Positions 7,519 through 15,729 of a DNA stretch of 64,000 nucleotides are shown one piece after another. The notes under the pieces are model-generated. The model saw only the letters and a list, made by a program, of their open reading frames with translations. It made no database searches and was not told the DNA's origin. Both the position numbers and the translations under genes were made by a program. Origin of the DNA: Paenibacillus sp. CF384 (GTDB lineage: Bacteria; Bacillota; Bacilli; Paenibacillales; Paenibacillaceae); contig NZ_FNNV01000001.1 in NCBI RefSeq assembly GCF_900106745.1, positions 1-64,000 of the forward strand. Reading direction: 5' to 3'. The stretch's first letter is position 1. Each line of letters opens with the position of its first letter.

Positions 7519-8727
7519 ATGGCTTCTATTTTTATCATCATTATCTACTTGGCTTTTATTAGTTTGGGAATACCGGATTCCCTGCTTGGATCTGCGTGGC
7601 CTGTTATCGGGCCGGATATGGGGGCATCATTCGGCTTCGCGGGGATCTTATCCATGGTTGTGGCTGGAGGAACCATCCTATCCAGTCTTGCAAGCGGGAG
7701 CTTGGTTCAGCGAATAGGGACGGGGAAAATCACCTTAATCAGCTGCTGCCTCACTGCAGGAGCGCTGCTTGGTTTCGCTGCATCACCTTCGTTGATTTGG
7801 CTTGTCTTGTTAGCTATTCCGCTTGGCCTAGGCGGAGGTGCCATTGATGCGGCCCTTAATCATTATGTAGCAGAGAATTATAAGGCTCATCATATGAACT
7901 GGCTTCACTGTTTCTGGGGGTTAGGGGCAACTATCGGACCTATAATCATGTCTTATTATATTGCCAAACACGATTCCTGGAGAGATGGTTACACGGCGGT
8001 ATCGATTATCCAGTTCACGCTCGTAATCATATTGTTCGTTACGCTTCCGCTATGGAAGCGTGTCGCTGCAAAAAAAGAGCCTCAATCGGGTACGACTCAA
8101 GAGGAGCGGGTCGGAACGGAGCCTGTCGACAATACCGCCAACTCCAAGACGAGAATTCTCCAGATCAGAGGCGTTAAACAGACGCTGATCGCTTTCTTGT
8201 TCTACTGTGGGGTTGAAGCTACGATAGGCCTATGGGGAGCCAGCTATCTGGTAGGGGCAAGGGATATGACAGCGGAGACCGCGGCCGGTTGGGTATCTCT
8301 ATATTATGGCGGCATCACCTTGGGAAGGCTGATAACCGGGTTTATTACGATGAAGGTGAACAACAAGGTGTTAATCCGGAGCGGTCAGATCATGGCCGTT
8401 GCAGGCGGGCTCATGCTGCTGCTTCCGTCGCCATTCTTCTTGGTTGGACTTATTCTAATCGGGCTTGGTCTCGCTCCTATTTATCCCGGCCTGCTTCATG
8501 AAACGCCTACGCGGTTCGGGAGGGTGCATTCCGCGAAGCTGATCGGCTATCAGATGGCAGTCGCGTATACGGGAACAACACTTCTCCCGCCGCTGTTTGG
8601 CATCATTGCTACGCAGACGAGCATCGTATTATTTCCTGTAATTGTGCTGGCATTTCTTGTTATCATGATGATAAGCGCGGAGAGAGTAAACAAGCTGTTG
8701 AGGGGAGCCACTTCACTTGATCGATGA
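7519..8727 (+). CDS. MFS transporter
   Basis: A 402-residue polytopic protein with about twelve transmembrane helices in two six-helix halves separated by a charged loop (around residues 180-215). The overall pattern is major facilitator superfamily. A LGGGAIDAALNHYVAENY stretch resembles MFS members of the FucP/GntP-like sugar group, but the substrate is not established. It starts at ATG 7519 with GAGAGGAGG upstream, directly follows the ROK regulator, and overlaps the next gene by 11 nt, so ROK, MFS and PLD-like genes are probably one transcript. Uptake of a sugar or sugar acid is inference. Confidence 0.88.
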   Translation: MASIFIIIIYLAFISLGIPDSLLGSAWPVIGPDMGASFGFAGILSMVVAGGTILSSLASGSLVQRIGTGKITLISCCLTAGALLGFAASPSLIWLVLLAIPLGLGGGAIDAALNHYVAENYKAHHMNWLHCFWGLGATIGPIIMSYYIAKHDSWRDGYTAVSIIQFTLVIILFVTLPLWKRVAAKKEPQSGTTQEERVGTEPVDNTANSKTRILQIRGVKQTLIAFLFYCGVEATIGLWGASYLVGARDMTAETAAGWVSLYYGGITLGRLITGFITMKVNNKVLIRSGQIMAVAGGLMLLLPSPFFLVGLILIGLGLAPIYPGLLHETPTRFGRVHSAKLIGYQMAVAYTGTTLLPPLFGIIATQTSIVLFPVIVLAFLVIMMISAERVNKLLRGATSLDR

Positions 8728-10057
8728 ACCGAATATTGGCACATTATCCATTCCTTATACGGTCAGAGCATCCTATCCCGTCCGTCCCGGAAATGTACTT
8801 CGCCCGCTTATCGACGGGGAACCTGCATTCCGGCGGGTTTGCGAAGCAATTGAGCAGGCTAAACACAGCGTTTGGGTAACGGTAACGTTCATGTGGGCGT
8901 CATGTAACATGCCGGATGGAAGAGGTACGCCTCTAGACGTCCTTAATCGTGCGGCTGAGCGAGGGATCGACGTTCGCATTATCTTCTGGCGTCCCGATTC
9001 CCGCACGGAACATTTGAAGACGAATGCTTTCTGGGGAGCGTCCGAACACTTTGACAGATTAAGAGAGCGGAATTCGTCTGTTAGCATCCGCTGGGATCAA
9101 GCAGAGCCGGGATTCTGTCAGCATCAGAAGAGTTGGCTTATCGATGCCGGAACGGAAACGGAGACTGCGTTCCTCGGAGGGATCAATCTGAATCCAAACT
9201 CAGTGGTTGCACCGGGTCATCGTGGTGGTACAGGTCAGAACCATGATGTGTATATCGAGCTTACGGGTCCTTCGGTGGTTGATGTCCATCATAATTTCGT
9301 ACAGCGCTGGAACGAAGCGAGTGAGCGGAACTTGCCGGATGGACGATGGGGTGCAGGCAGCGAATATGATCTCCCGTTTCCCAATAAAGTACCTCAACAT
9401 AGAGGAGAAACTGTTGTTCAAATCCAGCGAACCATACATAACGGCCAATATAGGAATTGGCATGCGACTCCTCTTGGTTCCGATTATCCGATAGAAGCAG
9501 GCGAACGATCGAATTTCGAGCAGTATTGTGCGGCAATCCGTGCGGCACGCAGCTCGATCTATATCGAGAATCAGTCTGTGTCCGTACAGGAGATTATCGA
9601 TTGCCTGCATCAGGCTTTGCTGCGCGGCGTGGAGATTGTTGTCGTCGTGCCGGCGGAAGATGAGAAGATTCCGGAATATTTGGCCCATCTAGCTGCATTC
9701 GATCATTTCACATTGGCAGGCATCGCCGGATTAGGTGACGATGGTAAGCGCAATCCAGTTTGGGTGCATTCGAAGCTAATGGTTGTAGACGGAGAGTGGG
9801 GCACTGTTGGCTCCTGTAATCTGCATCAATATTCACTGTTTGGCAATTGTGAAATGAACGCCGCGTTCTGGGACAGCAAAGCGACACGCAATCTGCTGGA
9901 TCAATTACTTTATGAACATCTTGATCAGGATGTGTCCGGACTAGATGATCGCTCTGCATTGCAGCTCTTCGGTGAAATTGCCAGACGAAATCGTAGACTC
10001 TTCGATCGTGGCGACAGCAGCTGGCAAGGTCTCGCATTTCATCTATTTCCCTTGTAA
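8717..10057 (+). CDS. Phospholipase D-like domain protein with two HKD motifs
   Basis: The 446-residue product carries two HxKxxxxD motifs, HQKSWLID starting at residue 136 and HSKLMVVD at residue 351, each followed by a GG.N or GSCN stretch. This defines the PLD superfamily (phospholipase D, cardiolipin synthase, phosphatidyltransferases, some nucleases). There is no signal peptide and no clear membrane segment, unlike cardiolipin synthases. The start is TTG 8717, supported by AGGGGAG 9 nt upstream, and it overlaps the MFS gene. Its association with a sugar-type operon is unusual; the phosphodiester substrate is unknown. Confidence 0.88.
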   Translation: MIDEPNIGTLSIPYTVRASYPVRPGNVLRPLIDGEPAFRRVCEAIEQAKHSVWVTVTFMWASCNMPDGRGTPLDVLNRAAERGIDVRIIFWRPDSRTEHLKTNAFWGASEHFDRLRERNSSVSIRWDQAEPGFCQHQKSWLIDAGTETETAFLGGINLNPNSVVAPGHRGGTGQNHDVYIELTGPSVVDVHHNFVQRWNEASERNLPDGRWGAGSEYDLPFPNKVPQHRGETVVQIQRTIHNGQYRNWHATPLGSDYPIEAGERSNFEQYCAAIRAARSSIYIENQSVSVQEIIDCLHQALLRGVEIVVVVPAEDEKIPEYLAHLAAFDHFTLAGIAGLGDDGKRNPVWVHSKLMVVDGEWGTVGSCNLHQYSLFGNCEMNAAFWDSKATRNLLDQLLYEHLDQDVSGLDDRSALQLFGEIARRNRRLFDRGDSSWQGLAFHLFPL

Positions 10058-10092
10058 TAGGGCTACGGCAGCCTTGTTGCTGCTTTATATCG

Positions 10093-10120
10093 AACTGATC
10101 CCCTTCGGATCAGTTTTTTT
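10093..10120 (+). terminator. Terminator after the PLD-like gene
   Basis: AACTGATCC (10093-10101) and GGATCAGTT (10107-10115) form a 9-bp stem with a 5-nt loop followed by T5. Confidence 0.92.
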
Positions 10121-10265
10121 GTTTTCCCTAATAAAAGGAAATGGGCAGGATTGTGGGATCAAAAGATGAATACCTAAAGGATGGTAGCCAAGCTGGGAAT
10201 GATTGAAACTCAACTTGCTTATCAAATCGTAACGAGAAGCCGACGAGTCGGCACTGGAGGATTCT

Positions 10266-11420
10266 ATGAATATTGCGGGTATTCAATCGGATTGGAAAGT
10301 GGAGCGAATCGAATTTGCCAAGTTAACGGGAGAACGAGCGAGAAGTGCGGGGGCCAATGGCAGAATCGGCATTCATGGCAAAACGTGCTCAGTGGATATC
10401 GCCAGAATTACCATTGATGGACAAAGAGGCTATGGTAGTTCGATTCGTATCTCACCGGAATGGGCAGAAACCCTAATAGGACAACGATTGGTTGACTTAT
10501 TCGACGACCTTGGACGACTGAAGGAAGAATATCGGCTGCAATTGGAATATCCTATTCTGGATTGGTTAGGGCAGAGATTCGGAAAGCCGGTTTATGAGTT
10601 GGAAGCAGGTACACACTTCGAGAGGGGCGTTCCCCTGATTGTTCCTTGCTACGATACTTCACTATACTTCGATGACTTGCATTTGCCCGATGAGAGCTCT
10701 GCCGTTGCGTTGATGCAAGAACAAGCGAAACAAGGATATGACAAAGGTCACCGTCACTTCAAAATAAAAGTCGGCCGAGGCGGTCGTCATATGCCGCTCT
10801 GGGAAGGGACGAAACGAGATATCGCAATCGTGCAAGGAATCTCGGAAGTGGCGGGTCCTACAGGCAAGATCATGATCGATGCGAATAATGCCTATAACTT
10901 GAATTTAACCAAAGAGGTATTGGCAGCGCTCTCAGATGTAAATCTCTATTGGCTCGAAGAAGCGTTTCATGAAGATGACGCGTTGTATGAAGATCTGAAG
11001 GACTGGCTGCGAAACCGCGGACAGCAAGTACTTATCGCAGACGGAGAAGGACTCGCTTCACCTCATCTAGTTGATTGGGCGATTCGTGGCCGCCTCGATG
11101 TGCTGCAATACGATATTATCTGGCCAGGCTTCACGCATTGGCTGGAATTAGGTCAGAAGTTAGATGCACACGGTTTGCGTTCTGCGCCGCATTGTTACGG
11201 CAATGCCTATGGCATTTACGTGTCGGGACATTTATCAGCCGGTGTGCGCAATTTCGAATTTGTCGAATACGACGACATTACAATTGAAGGCATGGATGTA
11301 TCCGGGTATCGCGTTGACAATGGAGAGATGCATATTCCGGCTTCACCGGGTTTTGGAATCGTCTTCGACGATGAACTTGTGTCCGGCCTTGTTAAACGTT
11401 CCGGCTGGTCCAAGAGCTAA
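10266..11420 (+). CDS. Enolase superfamily enzyme, mandelate racemase-like
   Basis: The 384-residue product has enolase superfamily traits: a KIKVGRGG strand with the Lys-x-Lys pair, the metal ligand triad IDANNAY, WLEEAF and ADGEG, and a C-terminal barrel with SAPHCYGN. Such enzymes abstract a proton alpha to a carboxylate with Mg2+ and act as racemases or acid-sugar dehydratases. ATG 10266 has GGAGG six nt upstream. A terminator separates it from the PLD-like gene, so it is its own unit. Acid-sugar dehydratase activity is a reasonable guess, but substrate specificity cannot be assigned. Confidence 0.85.
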   Translation: MNIAGIQSDWKVERIEFAKLTGERARSAGANGRIGIHGKTCSVDIARITIDGQRGYGSSIRISPEWAETLIGQRLVDLFDDLGRLKEEYRLQLEYPILDWLGQRFGKPVYELEAGTHFERGVPLIVPCYDTSLYFDDLHLPDESSAVALMQEQAKQGYDKGHRHFKIKVGRGGRHMPLWEGTKRDIAIVQGISEVAGPTGKIMIDANNAYNLNLTKEVLAALSDVNLYWLEEAFHEDDALYEDLKDWLRNRGQQVLIADGEGLASPHLVDWAIRGRLDVLQYDIIWPGFTHWLELGQKLDAHGLRSAPHCYGNAYGIYVSGHLSAGVRNFEFVEYDDITIEGMDVSGYRVDNGEMHIPASPGFGIVFDDELVSGLVKRSGWSKS

Positions 11421-11551
11421 CTACAGAAGGAGCTACAAGCCGAAGATTAGGCGTTTGTACCCGAAGCAGATGATCCCCGCCAAACACCCAATCCAATGCA
11501 TGATCCGGGACATAACATACAAAGTACGTTAAACCCAGGAGGTGCATTTCA

Positions 11552-11713
11552 TTGTCCGGTCATGTAGGTGGAGCTTTTACTAGCGCGGGAGTTATTCTGG
11601 TGCTATTTATTCTTCTTGTCATTGTCATCTGTGGTTGCATGGGGAGCGGCTTAGGTGGATATGGCGGCGGCCCTTCGTACCCAGTTGTTGGCGGAGTAAA
11701 CAAAGGGTATTAA
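11552..11713 (+). CDS. Small sporulation protein, YjcZ-like
   Basis: A 53-residue ORF begins with TTG at 11552, nine nt after AGGAGG (11537-11542), and ends with TAA. The peptide starts SGHVGGAFTSAG, has one hydrophobic helix (VILVLFILLVIVICGC) and a Gly/Pro/Tyr tail. This small hydrophobic, Gly-rich layout matches the YjcZ family of sporulation peptides found in spore-formers, usually seen near the spore coat or membrane. It precedes a strong terminator, so it is a single-gene unit. Function is unknown; assignment rests on composition. Confidence 0.75.
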   Translation: MSGHVGGAFTSAGVILVLFILLVIVICGCMGSGLGGYGGGPSYPVVGGVNKGY

Positions 11714-11733
11714 TAAATATTCGCAGTTAAGAG

Positions 11734-11776
11734 AAGGTGTCCCAGTCATTTCTAATGACTGCTGGACGCCTTTTTG
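11734..11776 (+). terminator. Terminator after the YjcZ-like gene
   Basis: AGTCATT and AATGACT form an inner 7-bp hairpin within a wider AGGTGTCC/GGACGCCT stem, followed by five T. Confidence 0.9.
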
Positions 11777-11812
11777 GCGTTTAGTGGATTCCCAAGCGCG
11801 ATCTACATATTT

Positions 11813-11826
11813 AGGACATATGTCCT
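11813..11826. promoter_or_regulatory. Palindromic operator AGGACATATGTCCT
   Basis: This perfect 14-bp palindrome lies 64 bp ahead of the first YdcZ-type gene. It has the two-fold symmetry expected of a Crp/Fnr family binding site and could bind the regulator encoded inside the cassette. Its position near a weak TACATA -10-like hexamer (11804-11809) would suit repression. Binding is inferred. Confidence 0.55.
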
Positions 11827-11889
11827 TTTCAGAATCATCCGCTCGGCGTTAAATAAGGAGAGCATGATGGTTGAGGAGGAAGGTAAGGG

Positions 11890-12315
11890 ATGAAAGGCAT
11901 ACTATTAGCTGTATTAGGCGGCGTGTTTATAACGCTGCAAAGTACGGCAAATGCTGTGATCGGGGATCAGATTGGAACATGGCAGGCTGCAGCACTTACG
12001 CAAGGAACAGGGTTTGCGGCGGCTATGCTCATTGTATGGCTAACAGGTGATCTATCGTGGAAGAACCTGAAACAAGTGAAGCTGCAGTATCGTTTCGGAG
12101 GAGCGCTTGCAGCCTTTATTATTTTCAGCAATATAACAGCATTCCACCACAATGGAGCTGCGGTCACCGTGTCGGCGATGTTAATCGCTCAGATCCTCGC
12201 GACGCTCGGGATGGAAAAGGCCGGATGGTTCGGAAATCTTGAGCTTCGTCTGCGAACACCGCAATGGATCGGCATTATGCTCATGATTACAGGCATCTTA
12301 TGTTTATCCTTCTAA
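11890..12315 (+). CDS. DMT family transporter, YdcZ/DUF606 type (first copy)
   Basis: The 141-residue product has four to five hydrophobic helices and the small size of the YdcZ (DUF606) family, half-size members of the drug/metabolite transporter superfamily. They are thought to work as dimers in the membrane. The substrate is unknown. A second copy follows the intervening Crp/Fnr gene (13047-13517), and the two proteins, differing in sequence, probably make a heterodimer. ATG 11890 has a purine-rich GGAGGAAGG upstream. Regulation by the neighbouring Crp/Fnr protein through the palindrome at 11813 is inferred. Confidence 0.85.
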   Translation: MKGILLAVLGGVFITLQSTANAVIGDQIGTWQAAALTQGTGFAAAMLIVWLTGDLSWKNLKQVKLQYRFGGALAAFIIFSNITAFHHNGAAVTVSAMLIAQILATLGMEKAGWFGNLELRLRTPQWIGIMLMITGILCLSF

Positions 12316-12348
12316 GCGGCTAGACTAGCGAATAGGAAGAGGTGCGGA

Positions 12349-13044
12349 ATGAAGGAATTGGATGCCGTTCATATTGATAACTACCTGACTCATTTTGCAC
12401 TCGACAGGGTTTTCCCGGATGCGCTGAGACAGCATTTGGTGTTGTACCGGTTTGATCCTGAGGAAGCCCTTTGCAAACAAGGCGAGGTACCGGAACATGT
12501 ATTCATGCTCGTTCACGGAAAAGTAAAGGTGTATACGACGTCAACGGAAGGGAATACATTGCTGCTTGGCTTTACGACGCCCCTTGATGTCCTTGGCGAA
12601 ATTGAGTGTCTGAGCGGGAAGAACATTCTCAATACGGTAACGGCCGTAACGACCGTGGAGGCGATCGGCTTTCATAAACGCTGGCTTCCACTTTACCGGG
12701 AAGAAGTACCGTTCCTGCAGTTTATGTTGAAAATGATCTCGGAGAAGTTTTATACCAAGTCGGAAGCGCTGAGCTTTAATCTGCTTTATCCGGTCGAAAT
12801 TCGGCTTGCCAGTTACTTACTCTCGTTGTCGACACCTTTAAATCCTAAGGTCAGTACGGCGAATTTAAAAGATATGGCGAACCTGATCGGAACCAGCTAT
12901 CGTCATCTGAATCGGGTCATTTTGAATTTCTGTCGTCTGCAGCTGCTGGAGCGAAGTCGCGGGAAGCTCGTGATAACAGATCGATTAGGACTCGAAGCCG
13001 CGGCCGGACGAAATATATACGAGAATGATGATCGGAGGGGATAA
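12349..13044 (+). CDS. Crp/Fnr family transcriptional regulator
   Basis: This 231-residue protein has an N-terminal cyclic-nucleotide-binding-like beta-barrel (KQGEVPEHVFMLVHGKVKVYTTS) and a C-terminal winged helix (TANLKDMANLIGTSYRHLNRVILNF). It is encoded between two YdcZ-type transporter genes, 33 nt after one and 2 nt before the next, in one transcript. It lacks the N-terminal cysteine cluster of oxygen-sensing Fnr, so it should respond to a small ligand or act without one. It probably regulates the cassette itself. Similar YdcZ-Crp-YdcZ arrangements occur in Bacillota, as I recall. Confidence 0.9.
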   Translation: MKELDAVHIDNYLTHFALDRVFPDALRQHLVLYRFDPEEALCKQGEVPEHVFMLVHGKVKVYTTSTEGNTLLLGFTTPLDVLGEIECLSGKNILNTVTAVTTVEAIGFHKRWLPLYREEVPFLQFMLKMISEKFYTKSEALSFNLLYPVEIRLASYLLSLSTPLNPKVSTANLKDMANLIGTSYRHLNRVILNFCRLQLLERSRGKLVITDRLGLEAAAGRNIYENDDRRG

Positions 13045-13046
13045 TT

Positions 13047-13517
13047 GTGTTTGTCGGCGTTTTATTGGCTCTAATAGCGGGGATGCTTGTCAGCGTGCAA
13101 ACCTTGTTCAATAACAAAGTGAGTGCTGCTGTTTATTCTCATACGACTACTGCGCTTGTGCTCGGGATGGGATTTATGGCATCGGTTGGCATGGGTTTGG
13201 CGGTTGAAGGCGCGGAATTTCTGCACTGGCACGCGATGCCGAGCTGGTTCTGGCTCAGCGGGTTAATCGGAATCGGCGTTGTTACCTGTGTAGTTAAGGG
13301 CGTTAACCTTATTGGCCCAAGCGCTGCAACTGCGATCGTTATGGCTTCACAAATGGTCTGCGCGGTATGGTGGGACTCAGGGGGATGGTTCGGTCTAGAG
13401 GAAGTCCCTTTCACTTGGCAAAAAGCAATTGGCATTACGGCACTGATTGCCGGCCTTATTTTATTCAAATTCAATCCTAATTTTTCCATGCATCGTTTCT
13501 CTTCCTTTAAGAGATAG
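13047..13517 (+). CDS. DMT family transporter, YdcZ/DUF606 type (second copy)
   Basis: The 156-residue product is another YdcZ-type half transporter with about five membrane helices, related to but distinct from the copy at 11890. GTG 13047 was chosen because GGAGGGG lies six nt upstream; it starts two nt after the Crp/Fnr stop. The pairing of two different small subunits under one regulator suggests an obligate heterodimer, like paired small multidrug resistance proteins. The substrate remains unassigned. Confidence 0.85.
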   Translation: MFVGVLLALIAGMLVSVQTLFNNKVSAAVYSHTTTALVLGMGFMASVGMGLAVEGAEFLHWHAMPSWFWLSGLIGIGVVTCVVKGVNLIGPSAATAIVMASQMVCAVWWDSGGWFGLEEVPFTWQKAIGITALIAGLILFKFNPNFSMHRFSSFKR

Positions 13518-13539
13518 TGTTAATTAGGAGGAAGACGAC

Positions 13540-14655
13540 ATGCGGAAAGGTAAGGGAATTCATCGATTGTTCCTGATTGGTATCGCCTTATTGATGTTGT
13601 TTAGCGATACCAAGCAGGCTTATGCTCGAACAGGGGAACCATCTTCAGTTCGACTAGAAGTCAAATCATCGCCGGATGCAGCCTTGGTATCCACGTTGTT
13701 GATTGATTCTGAGCTATGGGTCGACGCGATTGCAGCAGGCATAACCCAACAAGCAGGATATGCCCCCATTACGGATACATATTTAATGGTAGATGATAAG
13801 AGCTACAGTATTGACCAGTCCTACCACTTGTACGATGTAGAGAACTCGAGGACCATTCAACTTCGAGGAGAGATGCAACAAACGCTTCAAGCCCATATTA
13901 CGAAGCTGAAATCGAAGCATTACGGTCAATTGTTATCGTGGCCCGAAGCCAAGCAAATCATCACGATGAAAGCGATATTCACCGTTGTCGATCTCGAAAC
14001 CGGTCTGCGGTTTGAGGTTCAGCGAAGAGCAGGAAGCACGCATGCTGACGTTCAGCCGTTAACGAAGCATGACACTGCCGTGATGAAGCAGATTTATCAA
14101 GGAAAATGGAGCTGGAGAAGAAGAGCCATTCTTGTGTTGAAAGACGATCAAGCGATCGCCGCATCCATGCATGGCATGCCTCATGGGGGAGATGGCATCC
14201 CGGATAATGACTTTAGCGGGCATTTCTGCATTCATTTCTTGGGGAGCAGCACGCACAAAACAGGGAGCGTCGATCCCGATCACCAGACGATGGTTCATAA
14301 AGCAGCCGGCAAGCTCCAGCAATATGTGCAGCAAACCTCGCCAATGGACGTTGTGGAGCTGTACTTTATCGCGATCAATCAACGGGATCCCGAAATCATG
14401 ACGATGCTTTTCCCGTACCGCAACCATGAACAGTTGGAGCGCTTGAAGCAGGTGGCAGCCGGGATTATTGCGATCCGTAGAGAGTCCGATTACCCGAATA
14501 TCGATACTTCTGATCTGCTCGCAATCGATTTGCCAGTCATAGCGTTGATTTATCGGGATGGATTTCGTAAAGCGGAGAAATCGTTCGTATTTCAATTGCG
14601 CAGAACAGCGGTCTGGCAAGCTTGGAAAATCGATTATGTGGAGAACGCTTTATGA
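13540..14655 (+). CDS. Secreted protein with HG...GHFCIHF motif (L,D-transpeptidase-like?)
   Basis: The 371-residue product has an N-terminal signal peptide ending near AYA. Around residues 211-232 it carries HGMPHGG followed by SGHFCIHF, with Cys229 between two His. This resembles the spacing of the YkuD L,D-transpeptidase signature (His...ShGCxr/n) but is not a match, so assignment is tentative. Similar sequences occur in secreted Bacillota proteins that carry copper-amine-oxidase-N repeats, as I recall. The last four bases overlap the start of the VanW-domain gene (ATGA), implying coupled production. A cell-wall role is inference. Confidence 0.6.
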   Translation: MRKGKGIHRLFLIGIALLMLFSDTKQAYARTGEPSSVRLEVKSSPDAALVSTLLIDSELWVDAIAAGITQQAGYAPITDTYLMVDDKSYSIDQSYHLYDVENSRTIQLRGEMQQTLQAHITKLKSKHYGQLLSWPEAKQIITMKAIFTVVDLETGLRFEVQRRAGSTHADVQPLTKHDTAVMKQIYQGKWSWRRRAILVLKDDQAIAASMHGMPHGGDGIPDNDFSGHFCIHFLGSSTHKTGSVDPDHQTMVHKAAGKLQQYVQQTSPMDVVELYFIAINQRDPEIMTMLFPYRNHEQLERLKQVAAGIIAIRRESDYPNIDTSDLLAIDLPVIALIYRDGFRKAEKSFVFQLRRTAVWQAWKIDYVENAL

Positions 14656-15644
14656 AGTGGCTCATAATGACAAGTATATTGTGCATGCTCCAGCAGAGCG
14701 GAAGCACTAGCACAAATACAAATACAAATACAGACGCAAATACCAACACGGAGCATTTATCCGTTTCACTTCGGGGGCAGACACCCGTCGTCATCTACCG
14801 AGGTGATTATTCATCACCGGGTTTCACGATGGTGGATCTGGACAAATTGGATCAACTGATCAAGAAGTTGGATCGGCATAGCTATGCGCCGCCTCGAAAC
14901 GCAGTGATTAATGATCGTGGGGGAATTACGCCCGAGCAGTATGGACATCGGCTCGATCAGAAACTGTTTACCGAGAAATTTTATGCGTTCTTCTATGGTA
15001 CCGGTACATTCGCTTTCGATGCGCCGCTGGCCCCCGTCTATCCGCGAGTTGACCGCGAGCTGCTTGCGGATATTAAGGAAAAGCCGATCGGTCAGTATGC
15101 TACTTATTACAACAGCCGCAACAAGAACCGATCGCATAACATCGTACTGGCGGCAAGAGCGATAAACAATACCGTCATTTTCCCCGGGGAGACGTTTTCG
15201 TTCAACAAAGTCGTAGGACGGCGCACAAGAGAGAAGGGTTATCTGGAAGCACCAATTATCGTCAGAGGCGAATTATCGGAAGGCATCGGCGGCGGGATTT
15301 GCCAGGTGTCATCCACACTGTTTAATGCAACTGACCGCGCCGGGCTGCATATCGTCCAGCGCTACTCTCACAGTCGAAACGTGCCTTACGTTAGGCCGGG
15401 ACGCGATGCGACGGTCAGCTGGGACGGCCCCGACTTTGCTTTCCAGAATCGTTATAACCAGCCGATCCTTATCCGTGCACAGGCGGTTCCGGGCAAATTA
15501 TTCGTGGCCGTCTATTCCTCCGATGTCATCGAGTTCAAGCCGCGCAGCGTGCCCGGCATGTCATTCGGACATCTTCCCGAGGAAATCTCAGCATCCGCCG
15601 AAGAGAAGGATTGGCTCGATCCGTTCATGGATTGGATTCGATGA
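14652..15644 (+). CDS. VanW family protein
   Basis: The 330-residue product contains a VanW domain: ARAINNTVIFPGETFSFN, GIGGGICQVSSTLFNA and HSRNVPYVRPGRDATVSW. VanW was named for its presence in some vancomycin-resistance clusters, but its function is not established and it is common in Bacillota without resistance genes. ATG 14652 overlaps the preceding stop (ATGA) and has GGAG eight nt upstream; it is preferred over TTG/ATG starts from 14622. A leader-like hydrophobic segment is followed by a Thr/Asn repeat tract, suggesting export. It ends at a strong terminator. Confidence 0.88.
   Translation: MKWLIMTSILCMLQQSGSTSTNTNTNTDANTNTEHLSVSLRGQTPVVIYRGDYSSPGFTMVDLDKLDQLIKKLDRHSYAPPRNAVINDRGGITPEQYGHRLDQKLFTEKFYAFFYGTGTFAFDAPLAPVYPRVDRELLADIKEKPIGQYATYYNSRNKNRSHNIVLAARAINNTVIFPGETFSFNKVVGRRTREKGYLEAPIIVRGELSEGIGGGICQVSSTLFNATDRAGLHIVQRYSHSRNVPYVRPGRDATVSWDGPDFAFQNRYNQPILIRAQAVPGKLFVAVYSSDVIEFKPRSVPGMSFGHLPEEISASAEEKDWLDPFMDWIR
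14711..14749 (+). repeat. Hexanucleotide repeat encoding Thr-Asn tract
   Basis: ACAAAT-type hexamers repeat about six times with drift at the 3' end. They encode alternating Thr-Asn after the export signal of the VanW protein. Length changes would keep the frame. Confidence 0.85.
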
Positions 15645-15667
15645 TGCTGATGTTGAACATCAAGACA

Positions 15668-15707
15668 ACCGGAGGACTCTCAAGGTTTGAGAGTCCTCCG
15701 GTTTTTT
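15668..15707 (+). terminator. Strong terminator after the VanW gene
   Basis: ACCGGAGGACTCTCAA and TTGAGAGTCCTCCGGT form a long stem with a tiny loop followed by T6. Confidence 0.95.
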
Positions 15708-15729
15708 GTGTCGTGCATCTAGCAGCAAT

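Noticed and set aside
14622..14651. Upstream start for the VanW gene at 14622
   Set aside because: ATG 14652 overlaps the previous stop and has GGAG at correct spacing; the extra residues do not look like a signal peptide.
15668..15707. Perfect long inverted repeat as a possible operator
   Set aside because: Followed by T6 directly after a gene end, so it is an intrinsic terminator.
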